From contig DGXZ01000088.1 of assembly GCA_002396485.1 (NCBI GenBank), forward strand, positions 26,174-44,746: 18,573 nucleotides of DNA. Reading direction: 5' to 3'. Below, one piece after another: positions 1 to 7,279 of this stretch (position 1 is the stretch's first letter; each line of letters begins with the position of its first letter). Position numbers and translations under genes: made by a program. Below the pieces are notes generated by a model. It was not told the DNA's origin. It saw only the letters and a program-made list of their open reading frames with translations, and ran no database searches. This DNA comes from Spartobacteria bacterium UBA5019 (GTDB lineage Bacteria; Verrucomicrobiota; Verrucomicrobiia; Chthoniobacterales; Terrimicrobiaceae).

Positions 1-16
1 CACAATCGAAAAGGCG

Positions 17-61
17 GGGCCTTTGAGATAGAGCAACCGAAGGTTGGCCCGAAGGTTTTTT
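17..61 (+). terminator. possible weak terminator of a gene left of the window
   Basis: CAACC (34-38) and GGTTG (42-46) form a five-base-pair hairpin with loop GAA. It is enclosed by GGGC (17-20) and GCCC (47-50), and six T follow from 56. The T run starts a few bases after the stem, so the fit is imperfect. No coding sequence is visible in the first 105 bases. Confidence 0.25.
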
Positions 62-67
62 AGAAAT

Positions 68-96
68 TTGTTGCGTAGCTTGATATCGAGTGTAAT
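68..96 (+). promoter_or_regulatory. possible promoter of brnT-brnA
   Basis: A TGTAAT -10-like box (91-96, five of six matches to TATAAT) lies 17 bases after a poor -35 candidate, TTGTTG (68-73). Transcription would begin only a few bases before the GTG at 106, giving an almost leaderless message. This is pattern matching only. Confidence 0.25.
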
Positions 97-105
97 GATT
101 CAAGT

Positions 106-366
106 GTGGATTTTGAATTTGATCCTGCAAAAAGCGCGCTGAATGTCGCAAAGCACGGGATAGATTTCCAAAAAGTTCAGGAAATGTGGGAAAGGAAGGT
201 TGTTGCCGCTCCTTCGCTAAATGGCTTGGAGCAAAGATAGTTGGCAATTGGCTTCTTGGATTCCAAGTTTTGGACAGTGATCATCACGCTACGAAATGAA
301 AAAATTCGAATAATCAGCGCCAGAAGGAGTCGAAAAGATGAAATCAAATACTACAAAAATGCCTAA
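106..366 (+). pseudogene. brnT: BrnT-family toxin gene broken by an in-frame amber codon
   Basis: BrnT toxins are small ribonucleases of the RelE-like fold, paired with the ribbon-helix-helix antitoxin BrnA. Read from GTG 106, the frame gives FEFDPAKSALNVAKHGIDF, the family N-terminus, then hits TAG at 238-240. The same frame continues with LAIGFLDSKFWTV and then IRIISARRSRKDE, the typical C-terminal half, and ends at TAA 364-366. Both halves share one frame, so a single base change explains the break. The family often has Tyr here (R-Y-L-x-I-G), one base from TAG. The 3' end overlaps the brnA start at 338, the usual toxin-antitoxin arrangement. The upstream fragment alone (44 codons) lacks the catalytic C-terminal part, so toxin activity is probably lost unless the stop is suppressed. 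A sequencing error remains possible. Confidence 0.8.
324..329 (+). promoter_or_regulatory. strong Shine-Dalgarno of brnA inside brnT
   Basis: AAGGAG lies eight bases before the ATG at 338, an ideal ribosome-binding site. It decides the brnA start. It stands out because the core genes examined in the window have no comparable motif. Confidence 0.75.
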
Positions 367-613
367 CAGCACGAGCAGAGCAAATCTGGAGGAAAAGTTT
401 GATGCCGGCCAAGATGTGAGCGACTATTTTGATTTCTCGCGAGCAGTTGTGTGGGGAGGAAAGCGCAAGGGTGCTGGTCGCAAGCCACTTGGAAAGGTGA
501 GGAAACAAGTGCTTCTTTCCGCTGCAATCATTGCAAAGGTCGATGCCATTGCTAAAAAACGAAAGCAGAGTTTCTCTGCGGTGCTTGAAGACGCTTGTGG
601 CAGTTTCACATAG
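338..613 (+). CDS. brnA: BrnA-type ribbon-helix-helix antitoxin
   Basis: This 91-residue protein is the expected antitoxin partner of BrnT. It would neutralise the toxin by binding and repress the shared promoter as a DNA-binding dimer. Residues 19-34 (EKFDAGQDVSDYFDFS) match the acidic toxin-contacting region of such antitoxins. A basic linker GGKRKGAGRKPLGK (40-53) is followed by a CopG-like ribbon-helix-helix segment (about 54-87, KQVLLSAAIIAKVDAIA then SFSAVLEDA). The start overlaps the end of brnT by 29 bases and has a strong Shine-Dalgarno. The antitoxin is intact although its toxin is interrupted, as expected for a decaying pair. The family call is firm at the level of BrnTA-like; the exact subfamily is less sure. 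Confidence 0.75.
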   Translation: MKSNTTKMPNSTSRANLEEKFDAGQDVSDYFDFSRAVVWGGKRKGAGRKPLGKVRKQVLLSAAIIAKVDAIAKKRKQSFSAVLEDACGSFT

Positions 614-705
614 GATGATGAGCGACGGGTAGGAAGACTGCTAAAGGCAGCCAAAAGGGTGAACGCAGTGAATCAATTTACAGCAATGACTGAGGGTTTC
701 TGGAG

Positions 706-725
706 CCTGCACAAAATGCTGCAGG
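706..725. other. small hairpin between converging genes
   Basis: CCTGCA (706-711) and TGCAGG (720-725) are perfect complements around an eight-base loop. It lies between brnA (+) and the restriction enzyme gene (-). There is no T run on either side, so a terminator role is only possible. Confidence 0.2.
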
Positions 726-738
726 TGTAAGTAACTCA

Positions 739-776
739 CCCTCGGTGTGCTCGGTGGTCAATTCCGCTTCATTCGG
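739..776 (+). repeat. dispersed repeat copy A, downstream of the RM gene
   Basis: This stretch holds CTCGGTGTGCTCGGTGGTCA followed by ATTCCGCTTCATTC. It shares GTGGTCAATTCC-CTT-ATTC with copy C at 4618-4664, in the same orientation. It lies just beyond the stop codon of the restriction-modification gene. Sequences of the form CCTCTGTG-CCTCTGTGGTCAATTCC are, from general knowledge, common dispersed repeats in several bacterial phyla; their function is unknown. Confidence 0.65.
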
Positions 777-778
777 TT

Positions 779-3700
779 TCATATCTGCCCGAGATCGCGC
801 AGAGTTTCGAGGATGCCTTCGATCTGGCTGGTGCGCTGGGGGCTTTTGCGGCCAAATTGGGCGGAGAGGGTTTCGGCGGTGGCGGTGGGGTCGGAGGCGA
901 GAAGTTGCCGGACCAGCGTGACTTGCTCGGGGAGTCGGTTGGGCCAAACTGGAGTTTTCAGGTTGGAGTTTTCCGTTTTCAGCGGTTGTGTGGCGGAGGC
1001 GCTTGGGGAGGGATTGACCACAGAGGGCACAGAGGACACGGAGGGGGATTCTGTGCCGGGCAGGGCGGGTTGATGCGCAGGGGGCTCTTGTAGCGGCGGT
1101 CTGTGATCGCCGGGCGTTGCGCTGGAATTTAAATCGGTCGGCGGTCGCAAGGTGGCGCTTGGGGTCTGGTAATCGGGGCGGAGCCAGCGGATGTGGCCGC
1201 GCTGCTCCTCGGCGGCGCGCTCGTGGTTGAGGGCGACGAGGCGCGTGAGGAGTTCGGGTTCGTGCTCGGGCGTGAGCGGATGCAGGTCGGCCCAGCCGTA
1301 GGCCTCAAGCACGGCGGCGTCCAACTCGTCGTGGATTTGGCGAAGCAGCGTGACGAGGCCTTGGTCGTGGAGGGTTTTCTCCTTGGCGTTCAGCGCGTCG
1401 CCGGAGCGGAGCTTTTCGAGGACATTGTAAAGGCCGGTGAGCGTGAGCTCGGGATGCTGCTCTAATTGCCGCTTGCGGTGCGCGTCCAAGCGCTCGCCGA
1501 GATCGCGGATGCGTTGTTTCAACGGGCCTTCTTCCAAGGCGGGGAAGGGGAAGGTTTCGAAGCAACGGGTTTTGTTGTAGCGAGGGGTTGGACCGAGTAA
1601 ACCACCGCTTCGTAAAGCCCAAAGTTCATGTATTGAAGAGGATAATATGCCATAAATTAAATATGACTCTATTCCGATTGCGACAATTCCATGTTCAGGC
1701 ATGGTTCCTTTATCTACCATTACAAACAATCTGTATTTTGATGTTTCTGGAGTGATAATAAATTTTGATAGACCTGCGATTGCGCCTCTTACTTCGGTAT
1801 TTGCCCTACGGAATAACCACCAATATTTACTTAACTTCGGATCACGGTTTGTCGCCCTTTCGGGGAATACTGTTTCTTTCAGGTGTTGCCAAATTTCAGG
1901 GTCTTTGGATTGCAGCTCCTCCTCGGACATTCCATTAGTGTCGATGACGTAATTAGATCTTGGTGCTTCAGCGATATCTTTGCCGCTCCATAGTGGAAAA
2001 ATCATGGATGAAGCCGTTTCGCTATTTTCGCAAAATTTCTTTGCTTGATCCGATGTAATAACAAACCCCCTGCCACCTAGTATCAAGCCTGTGCTGCATA
2101 CGCGAGAGTTAGCAGTTAGGCTTCCACAACTGGATAAATCTGCTCCAACCTGTAAGTTAGCAGCAATAATACCAAGTTCTTGATTGAGCGTAACGTTACA
2201 CTCTCCATTAGAACCGGATTCCTCGCTGACTACCTCAGCTCGAACTCCTTCGCCTTTGCCTATTGCTGCAACAGTCATCGCAATACGCACTGCCGCTGCA
2301 TCAGAGGAATCAATCCAAGGATGATCTGGAATAGCGTATGTCAGGTAAATTGGCTTATCCAAGTCTCTTAAAACATCTTCAAGAACGCGACGATTGAATG
2401 TTTGATAAATCGAATTCGTGGTAATAAATCCGAAACTCTTAGTTTTCCCTGCGGCCACCATGTCGGCAGCGTTTCGCCACCAATACATCACAAAATCGGC
2501 TGAATCAGGCACATCGTTTTTCCAAGCTTTACGCAAGGATTCGGTGTAGCCATCTCCTAAGGCTTCGCGCATTTTTAGTTTTCCGATGAAGGGCGGATTG
2601 CCCACGATGAAATCGGCCTGGGGCCACTCGGCGCGGCGGGGGTTCACATAATCGAAGAGAGGGGCGCGGGCGGATTCGTCGGGGACTTCCTTGCCGGTGA
2701 CGGGGTGGGGTTTGGTGGAGTGGCCGTCCCAGATGGTGAGGGCTTCGCCGGTGAGGGGATCGAGGCGGGGGATTTTCTCATCGTAGGCGAGGACGGCGTC
2801 TTGCTGGCGGATGGAGGGGGTTTTTGGCAGGAGTGGGCGGTCGCCGGTGTCGGCTTTGCCGATGGTCTTGCGTTGCCATTGGAAGTAGCCGATCCAGAGG
2901 ACGAGTTGGGCGATGGCGACGGCGTTGGGGGAGATTTCGAGGCCGAGGAATTGCTCGGGGCGGACGCGGTATTCCTTCATCTCAAAGGTGGCGTCGCCGC
3001 CGAGGGCGGTGGCGAGTTCGAGGACTTCGGCTTCGAGGCGCTTGAGGTGCTCGAGGGTCACATAGAGGAAATTCGCGGTGCCGCAGGCGGGGTCGAGAAT
3101 GCGGAGGGCGCAGAGGCGGTGGTGGAAGGCGGTGACGAGCCGGAGGGCTTCGGCGTCGTGTTTTTTCGCCTCGGCGCGGAGTTTTTGCGCGGCGGCGCCT
3201 GAGGACTTGGCGGCCTCGGAGTCACTGGCGGCGAGGAGTTTTTTCGCCTCGTCTTCGCGGGTCTCGGCGGCATCGAGGGCGGCTTCGGCCTCGCGGTGGA
3301 GGTTCGCAGCGGCGAGGCGGGTGGACTCCCATTCCTCGCGGAGCGGGTCGATAATGGTCGGTCGGATGAGGCGCTCGACATAGGAGCGGGGCGTGTATTC
3401 CGCGCCGAGCTTGTGGCGCTCGCGGGGATCGAGGGCGCGAGTGAGCAGTGTGCCGAAGATGGAGGGCTCGACACTGGACCAATCGGTGGCGGCAGCATCG
3501 GCAAGCATGGCGATCTGCGAGGCGGAGAGCGGGAGGGCGCTGGTGTCCTCAAAGAGGCCGCCGCTGAAGTGGGCGATCTTCTGGAAGAGGAGCGTGGAGT
3601 AGTCGGTGCCGGTGGCCATTTCCCGCCAGAGCGAACTGATGAGGACGGGGAAGCCTTGCGGGGTGGATTTCACGCGGTCGAGGAGTTGCTGGAAGCCGCC

Positions 3701-4441
3701 TTCGGGAAGCAGGCCGATATCCTCGGCGAACATGGTGAAAAGGCAGCGCTGCAAGAAACCGGCGATGGCCTGCGGCGCGTGGCCGTCGGCTTCGAGGGAT
3801 TTCGCGAGCTTGGCGAGACGGGTGGCGATGTCGCGCGTGACCTCGGCGGCCCGCTTGGAGGGATCGAGCGCGTGGGGATCGGTGAAGACGAGGCGCAGGC
3901 GCTCGAGAACCTCGGGACGGTGGAGGTCGGTGAGGAGAATACGGTGGTTTTTTGGATCGGGAAACCGCTCGTAGCGTCCGCCGGTGCAGGTGAACTCGGC
4001 GTAGAGGTCGATGGAGTGGCCGACATCGCAGATGATGAGAAATGGCGGGCGAGTGTGGCCGGTCGGGAGATGCGTGATGTAGTCGCGCCCTTGGTGGTAG
4101 GCGCGCTCGAGGGCTTTGTCGAAAGCGGCGCTGCCACGGCGACCGTGGCCGGATTTCGTCGCTGAGGGCAGATCGATTTCGCCGACCCCTTGTTTGGTCT
4201 CCAAAACGAAGTGCGAGGACTTGTAGAAATCGATGTAGTTTGTGACCGAGCTGCCATCTGGCGCGATGCGGGTGATCGCGCGGTCGAAGACATAGAGGTT
4301 TTTCTCGGAGTCGGGTGAGGTGGGGTCTGGGCGCGGAACGCCGAGGAGATCGCAGAGCTCGGCAAGGAACATCTGGTAGTTCGCCCGCTCGGCCGCGCCG
4401 GAGGCCGCCCAGCGGGAAATGAAGGAATCAATCGCAGTCAC
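779..4441 (-). CDS. type IIG (MmeI-like) restriction-modification enzyme
   Basis: A 1220-residue single-chain enzyme combining DNA cleavage, adenine N6 methylation and target recognition. The N-terminus (about 1-160) has a PD-(D/E)xK-type core with D71 and E81-x-K83 (FVLETKQG). A helical spacer leads to LGAEYTPRSYVERLI and an Ala/Glu-rich probable coiled coil (about 368-435). Methyltransferase motif I DPACGTANF is at 450-458, and the catalytic NPPF at 615-618. A target-recognition region follows (about 700-935), ending in RYNKTRCFETFPFP. The C-terminus is a Pro/Ser-rich linker, partly repeat-derived, then a winged-helix-like tail. I chose GTG 4441 because the protein then begins VTAIDSFISRWAASGAAERA, as relatives do. 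An upstream in-frame ATG at 4474 would add 11 residues that do not fit the family. No separate endonuclease or specificity gene is nearby. A solitary methylase or a phage-defence methylase (DISARM/BREX-like) is the main alternative. Bases about 1620-2575 are much more AT-rich than the rest. Confidence 0.8.
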   Translation of the reverse strand: MTAIDSFISRWAASGAAERANYQMFLAELCDLLGVPRPDPTSPDSEKNLYVFDRAITRIAPDGSSVTNYIDFYKSSHFVLETKQGVGEIDLPSATKSGHGRRGSAAFDKALERAYHQGRDYITHLPTGHTRPPFLIICDVGHSIDLYAEFTCTGGRYERFPDPKNHRILLTDLHRPEVLERLRLVFTDPHALDPSKRAAEVTRDIATRLAKLAKSLEADGHAPQAIAGFLQRCLFTMFAEDIGLLPEGGFQQLLDRVKSTPQGFPVLISSLWREMATGTDYSTLLFQKIAHFSGGLFEDTSALPLSASQIAMLADAAATDWSSVEPSIFGTLLTRALDPRERHKLGAEYTPRSYVERLIRPTIIDPLREEWESTRLAAANLHREAEAALDAAETREDEAKKLLAASDSEAAKSSGAAAQKLRAEAKKHDAEALRLVTAFHHRLCALRILDPACGTANFLYVTLEHLKRLEAEVLELATALGGDATFEMKEYRVRPEQFLGLEISPNAVAIAQLVLWIGYFQWQRKTIGKADTGDRPLLPKTPSIRQQDAVLAYDEKIPRLDPLTGEALTIWDGHSTKPHPVTGKEVPDESARAPLFDYVNPRRAEWPQADFIVGNPPFIGKLKMREALGDGYTESLRKAWKNDVPDSADFVMYWWRNAADMVAAGKTKSFGFITTNSIYQTFNRRVLEDVLRDLDKPIYLTYAIPDHPWIDSSDAAAVRIAMTVAAIGKGEGVRAEVVSEESGSNGECNVTLNQELGIIAANLQVGADLSSCGSLTANSRVCSTGLILGGRGFVITSDQAKKFCENSETASSMIFPLWSGKDIAEAPRSNYVIDTNGMSEEELQSKDPEIWQHLKETVFPERATNRDPKLSKYWWLFRRANTEVRGAIAGLSKFIITPETSKYRLFVMVDKGTMPEHGIVAIGIESYLIYGILSSSIHELWALRSGGLLGPTPRYNKTRCFETFPFPALEEGPLKQRIRDLGERLDAHRKRQLEQHPELTLTGLYNVLEKLRSGDALNAKEKTLHDQGLVTLLRQIHDELDAAVLEAYGWADLHPLTPEHEPELLTRLVALNHERAAEEQRGHIRWLRPDYQTPSATLRPPTDLNSSATPGDHRPPLQEPPAHQPALPGTESPSVSSVPSVVNPSPSASATQPLKTENSNLKTPVWPNRLPEQVTLVRQLLASDPTATAETLSAQFGRKSPQRTSQIEGILETLRDLGQI
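1014..1047 (-). repeat. dispersed repeat copy B, inside the RM coding sequence
   Basis: On the - strand this reads CCTCCGTGTCCTCTGTGCCC then TCTGTGGTCAA, a relative of copies A and C in the opposite orientation. It is translated in frame as SPSVSSVPSVVNPSPS within the linker before the C-terminal domain. Just downstream on the - strand (about 950-992) short GAAAACTCC units recur, another low-complexity repeat. The gene seems to have absorbed intergenic-type repeat DNA without losing its frame. Confidence 0.65.
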
Positions 4442-4576
4442 AGCCCGCAAGATACAAAAAACCCAGCTGCGCACGATGCAAAAACAAAGACCTTTGGCAT
4501 GAATGGATGCCGCGAGGGAGTGCGAGGATTTTGAAACGGCTGAAGTGTGCGCAGAACCCGAAAACGAATTTTTTAG

Positions 4577-4601
4577 ACAGGATTACAGGATTACCAGGAT
4601 T
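4577..4601 (+). repeat. tandem ACAGGATT repeat
   Basis: Three near-identical units stand in a row: ACAGGATT (4577-4584), ACAGGATT (4585-4592) and ACCAGGATT (4593-4601). This type of array is, from general knowledge, a widespread dispersed bacterial repeat, often seen beside the GTGGTCAATTCC type as it is here. It lies in the spacer between the divergently transcribed RM gene and pgsA. Confidence 0.6.
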
Positions 4602-4617
4602 GATAGTTGTGTTTCTT

Positions 4618-4664
4618 CCTCTGTGCTCTCTGTGTCCTCTGTGGTCAATTCCTCTTTATTCTGG
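4618..4664 (+). repeat. dispersed repeat copy C, upstream of the RM gene
   Basis: CCTCTGTGCTCTCTGTG, then TCCTCTGTGGTCAATTCC and TCTTTATTCTGG. It contains three CTCTGTG units and matches copy A (739-776) over its last 30 or so bases in the same orientation. Copies A and C therefore form imperfect direct repeats around the restriction-modification gene. Apart from the two repeat blocks I see nothing else in the 281-base spacer 4442-4722. Confidence 0.65.
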
Positions 4665-4722
4665 TTGCTCAGCGGTCCGCAGATCCGCGTGGAAAACTCG
4701 GAAATGCGCGGTAGCTTGAGCC

Positions 4723-5295
4723 ATGACATTGGCAAACCAGTTAACCATTGCGCGGATTCTTCTGATTCCGGTTTTTGTTTTTTTGAGTATTTCCTATGGG
4801 CAGAGTCTGGATGCGGGTGCGCCTCTCGAGTGGCAGCGTGTGGCCGCGATTCTTGTTTTTATCTTGGCGGCGGCAACGGATGGGTTGGATGGCTACATTG
4901 CCCGGCATTGGAATCAGCGCAGTCGCCTCGGGTCGGTGCTTGATCCCATCGCAGACAAGGGCCTTTTGCTCACGGCCATTGTCACGCTGAGTTTCAGCAA
5001 CTGGAATCAAGCCTTCCCGCTTTGGTTTCCCGTATTGGTCATTGCGAGGGATGTGGTGATCCTGGCCGGTTGCGGTGTTCTTTATTTTTTAAATGGTGGG
5101 CTTGATGTGAAGCCGAGTTGGACAGGGAAAGCCGCAACCGCCGCGCAAATGGTGGCGATCGCTTGGATGATGCTTCAGTTGCCGCATTATCTCGCTTCTG
5201 TGTATCTGGCTGGTATTCTCACTCTCGTCAGCGGGGTGGATTATTTGATCCGAGGCAGCTTCGAGGCTCGCCACCACGCCAAACCACATTCCTAA
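4723..5295 (+). CDS. pgsA: CDP-diacylglycerol--glycerol-3-phosphate 3-phosphatidyltransferase
   Basis: PgsA makes phosphatidylglycerol phosphate from CDP-diacylglycerol and sn-glycerol 3-phosphate, the committed step to phosphatidylglycerol and cardiolipin, in the inner membrane. The full CDP-alcohol phosphatidyltransferase motif is present: D53-x2-D56-G57-x2-A60-R61-x8-G70-x3-D74-x3-D78. It sits between hydrophobic segments: residues 8-24 and 38-52 before it, and several after (about 79-95, 105-122, 140-175). At 190 residues it has normal family length. ANQLTIARI near the N-terminus is the usual PgsA opening. The ATG has no Shine-Dalgarno. It is spaced three bases from der, so the two are very likely co-transcribed. 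Another CDP-alcohol transferase such as cardiolipin or phosphatidylinositol synthase is less likely. Confidence 0.9.
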   Translation: MTLANQLTIARILLIPVFVFLSISYGQSLDAGAPLEWQRVAAILVFILAAATDGLDGYIARHWNQRSRLGSVLDPIADKGLLLTAIVTLSFSNWNQAFPLWFPVLVIARDVVILAGCGVLYFLNGGLDVKPSWTGKAATAAQMVAIAWMMLQLPHYLASVYLAGILTLVSGVDYLIRGSFEARHHAKPHS

Positions 5296-5298
5296 CAC

Positions 5299-6666
5299 AT
5301 GCGAAACGTCGCCATCATAGGCCGTCCGAACGTCGGAAAATCGGCCCTCTTCAACCGTCTTGCGGGACGCCAAATTTCCATTGTCCATGACCAACCCGGC
5401 GTGACACGCGATCGCATCGGCTCGATCTGCAATCTCGGACAAGCGCCATTCGAGATCACGGACACCGGTGGCATCGGATCTGAACCCGACCCCGACTTCG
5501 CAGAAAGCACGCGCGAGGGTGCCTTCATCGCCATGGGCAGCGCGGATGTGATTCTTTTTGTCACCGATTCGATTGATGGCGTCACGCCGCTCGACGGCGA
5601 GCTTTCGACTATGATCCGCACGGCTGCGCGGCAGGTTGTATTGGTCGTGAACAAAGTGGATACGGAAGGGCACGAGTCGCGTTCGTTTGAGTTTTCCCGT
5701 CTGGGTTTCAAGAACCTTGTTACCGTGAGTGCCGCCCACGGGCGGGGCATCGGTGAGTTGGTCGATGTGATCGAGTCGCTCCTGCCCGAGCCGGATCCCG
5801 AGTTGGAAGCGCATGAAATGCCGCCGCTCAAGCTCGCTCTGATCGGTCGGCCGAATGTCGGAAAGTCCTCCTTGGTGAATCAAATCCTGAACGACAATCG
5901 CACGACGGTCAGCGACATCGCCGGCACCACGCGCGACACCATCGATGTCGAAGCCGAGTATGAGGGGCAGCGATACATTCTCTGTGATACAGCCGGCATC
6001 CGCCATCGGTCGAAACACAACACCTCGGTGGAGGTCTTCAGCGTCATGCGCTCGGAAAAAACCATCCGCCGGGTGGATATCAATATCCTCGTCATCGACG
6101 CCACAAGCGGAGTCACCGCCCAGGACAAGAAAATCGCCGGTCTCATCCAAAAGGCGAAAAAACCAGCCATCATCGTTCTGAACAAGTGGGACCTGATCGA
6201 GAAGCAGACGAATAACGACCCAGACTTGCTTCGTGAGCATGTGGAACGCGCAACGTCCGAACTGTTCTTCCTCGATTACGCGCCTGTCGTGATCCTCTCG
6301 GCGCTCACCGGTGAAAATATTCGACGCCTTTTCACGATGGTTGAAAAGGTGCGCCAGCACGCCACACGCCGCGCGGGAACGGGCGAACTCAATCGTGTGC
6401 TGCGAGCGGCCATGGAACGCCAATCTCCGCCCTCGCGCGGATCCCGCCGATTCAAACTTCTCTATGCCGCACAAGCCAAAGAGAGCTCAAACTCCCAGAT
6501 CGCACCACCGCTCTTCGTTCTCTTTGTCAACGACCCGAGGCTCCTGCCGGAAAGTTACCAAAATTACCTCTGCGCTCGCATCCGCGATCAATGGGAATAT
6601 CCCGGCCTCCCAATTCTCATGCGCCTGCGCGGTCGCGAAGGCGTCACTCAGGACATCAACGAATAG
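5299..6666 (+). CDS. der: ribosome assembly GTPase Der (EngA)
   Basis: Der is an essential GTPase with two tandem G domains that acts in maturation of the 50S ribosomal subunit. G domain 1: P-loop GRPNVGKS at 8-15, DTGG at 55-58, NKVD at 118-121, SAAHG about 144-148. G domain 2: GRPNVGKS at 183-190, DTAG at 230-233, NKWD at 295-298, SALTG about 334. The C-terminal KH-like domain (about 350-455) follows with typical FVNDPRLLPESYQNYL. Length 455 is normal and all nucleotide-binding motifs are intact. The ATG lies three bases after the pgsA stop and has no Shine-Dalgarno, so translation may depend on coupling to pgsA. Confidence 0.97.
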   Translation: MRNVAIIGRPNVGKSALFNRLAGRQISIVHDQPGVTRDRIGSICNLGQAPFEITDTGGIGSEPDPDFAESTREGAFIAMGSADVILFVTDSIDGVTPLDGELSTMIRTAARQVVLVVNKVDTEGHESRSFEFSRLGFKNLVTVSAAHGRGIGELVDVIESLLPEPDPELEAHEMPPLKLALIGRPNVGKSSLVNQILNDNRTTVSDIAGTTRDTIDVEAEYEGQRYILCDTAGIRHRSKHNTSVEVFSVMRSEKTIRRVDINILVIDATSGVTAQDKKIAGLIQKAKKPAIIVLNKWDLIEKQTNNDPDLLREHVERATSELFFLDYAPVVILSALTGENIRRLFTMVEKVRQHATRRAGTGELNRVLRAAMERQSPPSRGSRRFKLLYAAQAKESSNSQIAPPLFVLFVNDPRLLPESYQNYLCARIRDQWEYPGLPILMRLRGREGVTQDINE

Positions 6667-6761
6667 ATTTCTCGTGACGGAGTGCAGCTGCCAGAAATCC
6701 TTCGTCGGATCCCTAACGAAGTCTTGAGTGCAGTCCCAAGAGGCATCAACCTTGAGTTCTT

Positions 6762-7184
6762 ATGTCCGCGATCCCGTCTGAGTTTTCAAATGTCACTGCC
6801 ATCACCAAGGCCAATATCTATTTTGACGGCAAGGTCGTCAGCCACAGCATTGTCTTTGCGGATGGCAGCAAGAAAACGCTCGGTCTGATTTACGCGGGCC
6901 ATTACCACTTCGGCACAGACAAGGCGGAGCGCATGGAGATTGTATCAGGCACCTGCGAGGTCCAGATCGACGATTCCGAGGCGCGTGCGATCTACACAGG
7001 CGGGCAGTTCTTCGATGTTCCAGCCAAGTCGGGCTTCGATATTTCGGTGGCAGATGGCATCTGCGAGTATGTCTGCAGTTTTATCGACTATACCCATTTC
7101 TCTTCGAAAGCGCACTCTTGGGCGATTCTTTGTGGAGCGCTCGCCACGCCTCCCGAAGAATTGGGGAGAGTGCCCCTCAAGTAA
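6762..7184 (+). CDS. ppnP: pyrimidine/purine nucleoside phosphorylase PpnP (DUF1255)
   Basis: PpnP is a small cupin that cleaves nucleosides with phosphate to free base and ribose 1-phosphate, in salvage metabolism. The cupin core lies at about residues 14-108: ANIYFDGKVVSHSIVF, GLIYAGHYHFGTDKAERMEI, VSGTCEVQI, GGQFFDVPAKSGFDISV and CEYVCSFI align with the usual 94-residue PpnP. Here the protein is 140 residues, with about 13 extra at the N-terminus and about 32 after the core (DYTHFSSKAHSW to the end). The tail has no domain I recognise. It lies 95 bases after der on the same strand; the spacer holds a CTTCGT/ACGAAG inverted repeat (6700-6721) but no T run. A gene-internal start nearer the core is possible. 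Confidence 0.85.
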   Translation: MSAIPSEFSNVTAITKANIYFDGKVVSHSIVFADGSKKTLGLIYAGHYHFGTDKAERMEIVSGTCEVQIDDSEARAIYTGGQFFDVPAKSGFDISVADGICEYVCSFIDYTHFSSKAHSWAILCGALATPPEELGRVPLK

Positions 7185-7279
7185 GGACTCGTAACTCACA
7201 AGTCACCTTGTGCTAGCCTGACTTCCCTTCTTTCCGACCGGAGAGGCCGATAAACACAAGCGGAGCGATTTTTTTCGGG

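Noticed and set aside
2705..4165. Long + strand open frames inside the restriction enzyme gene
   Set aside because: They are Gly/Glu-rich antisense shadows of a GC-rich gene; the - strand frame has clear methyltransferase motifs.
5089..6474. 461-codon - strand open frame opposite pgsA and der
   Set aside because: Der on the + strand has all GTPase motifs; the antisense frame has no recognisable domain.
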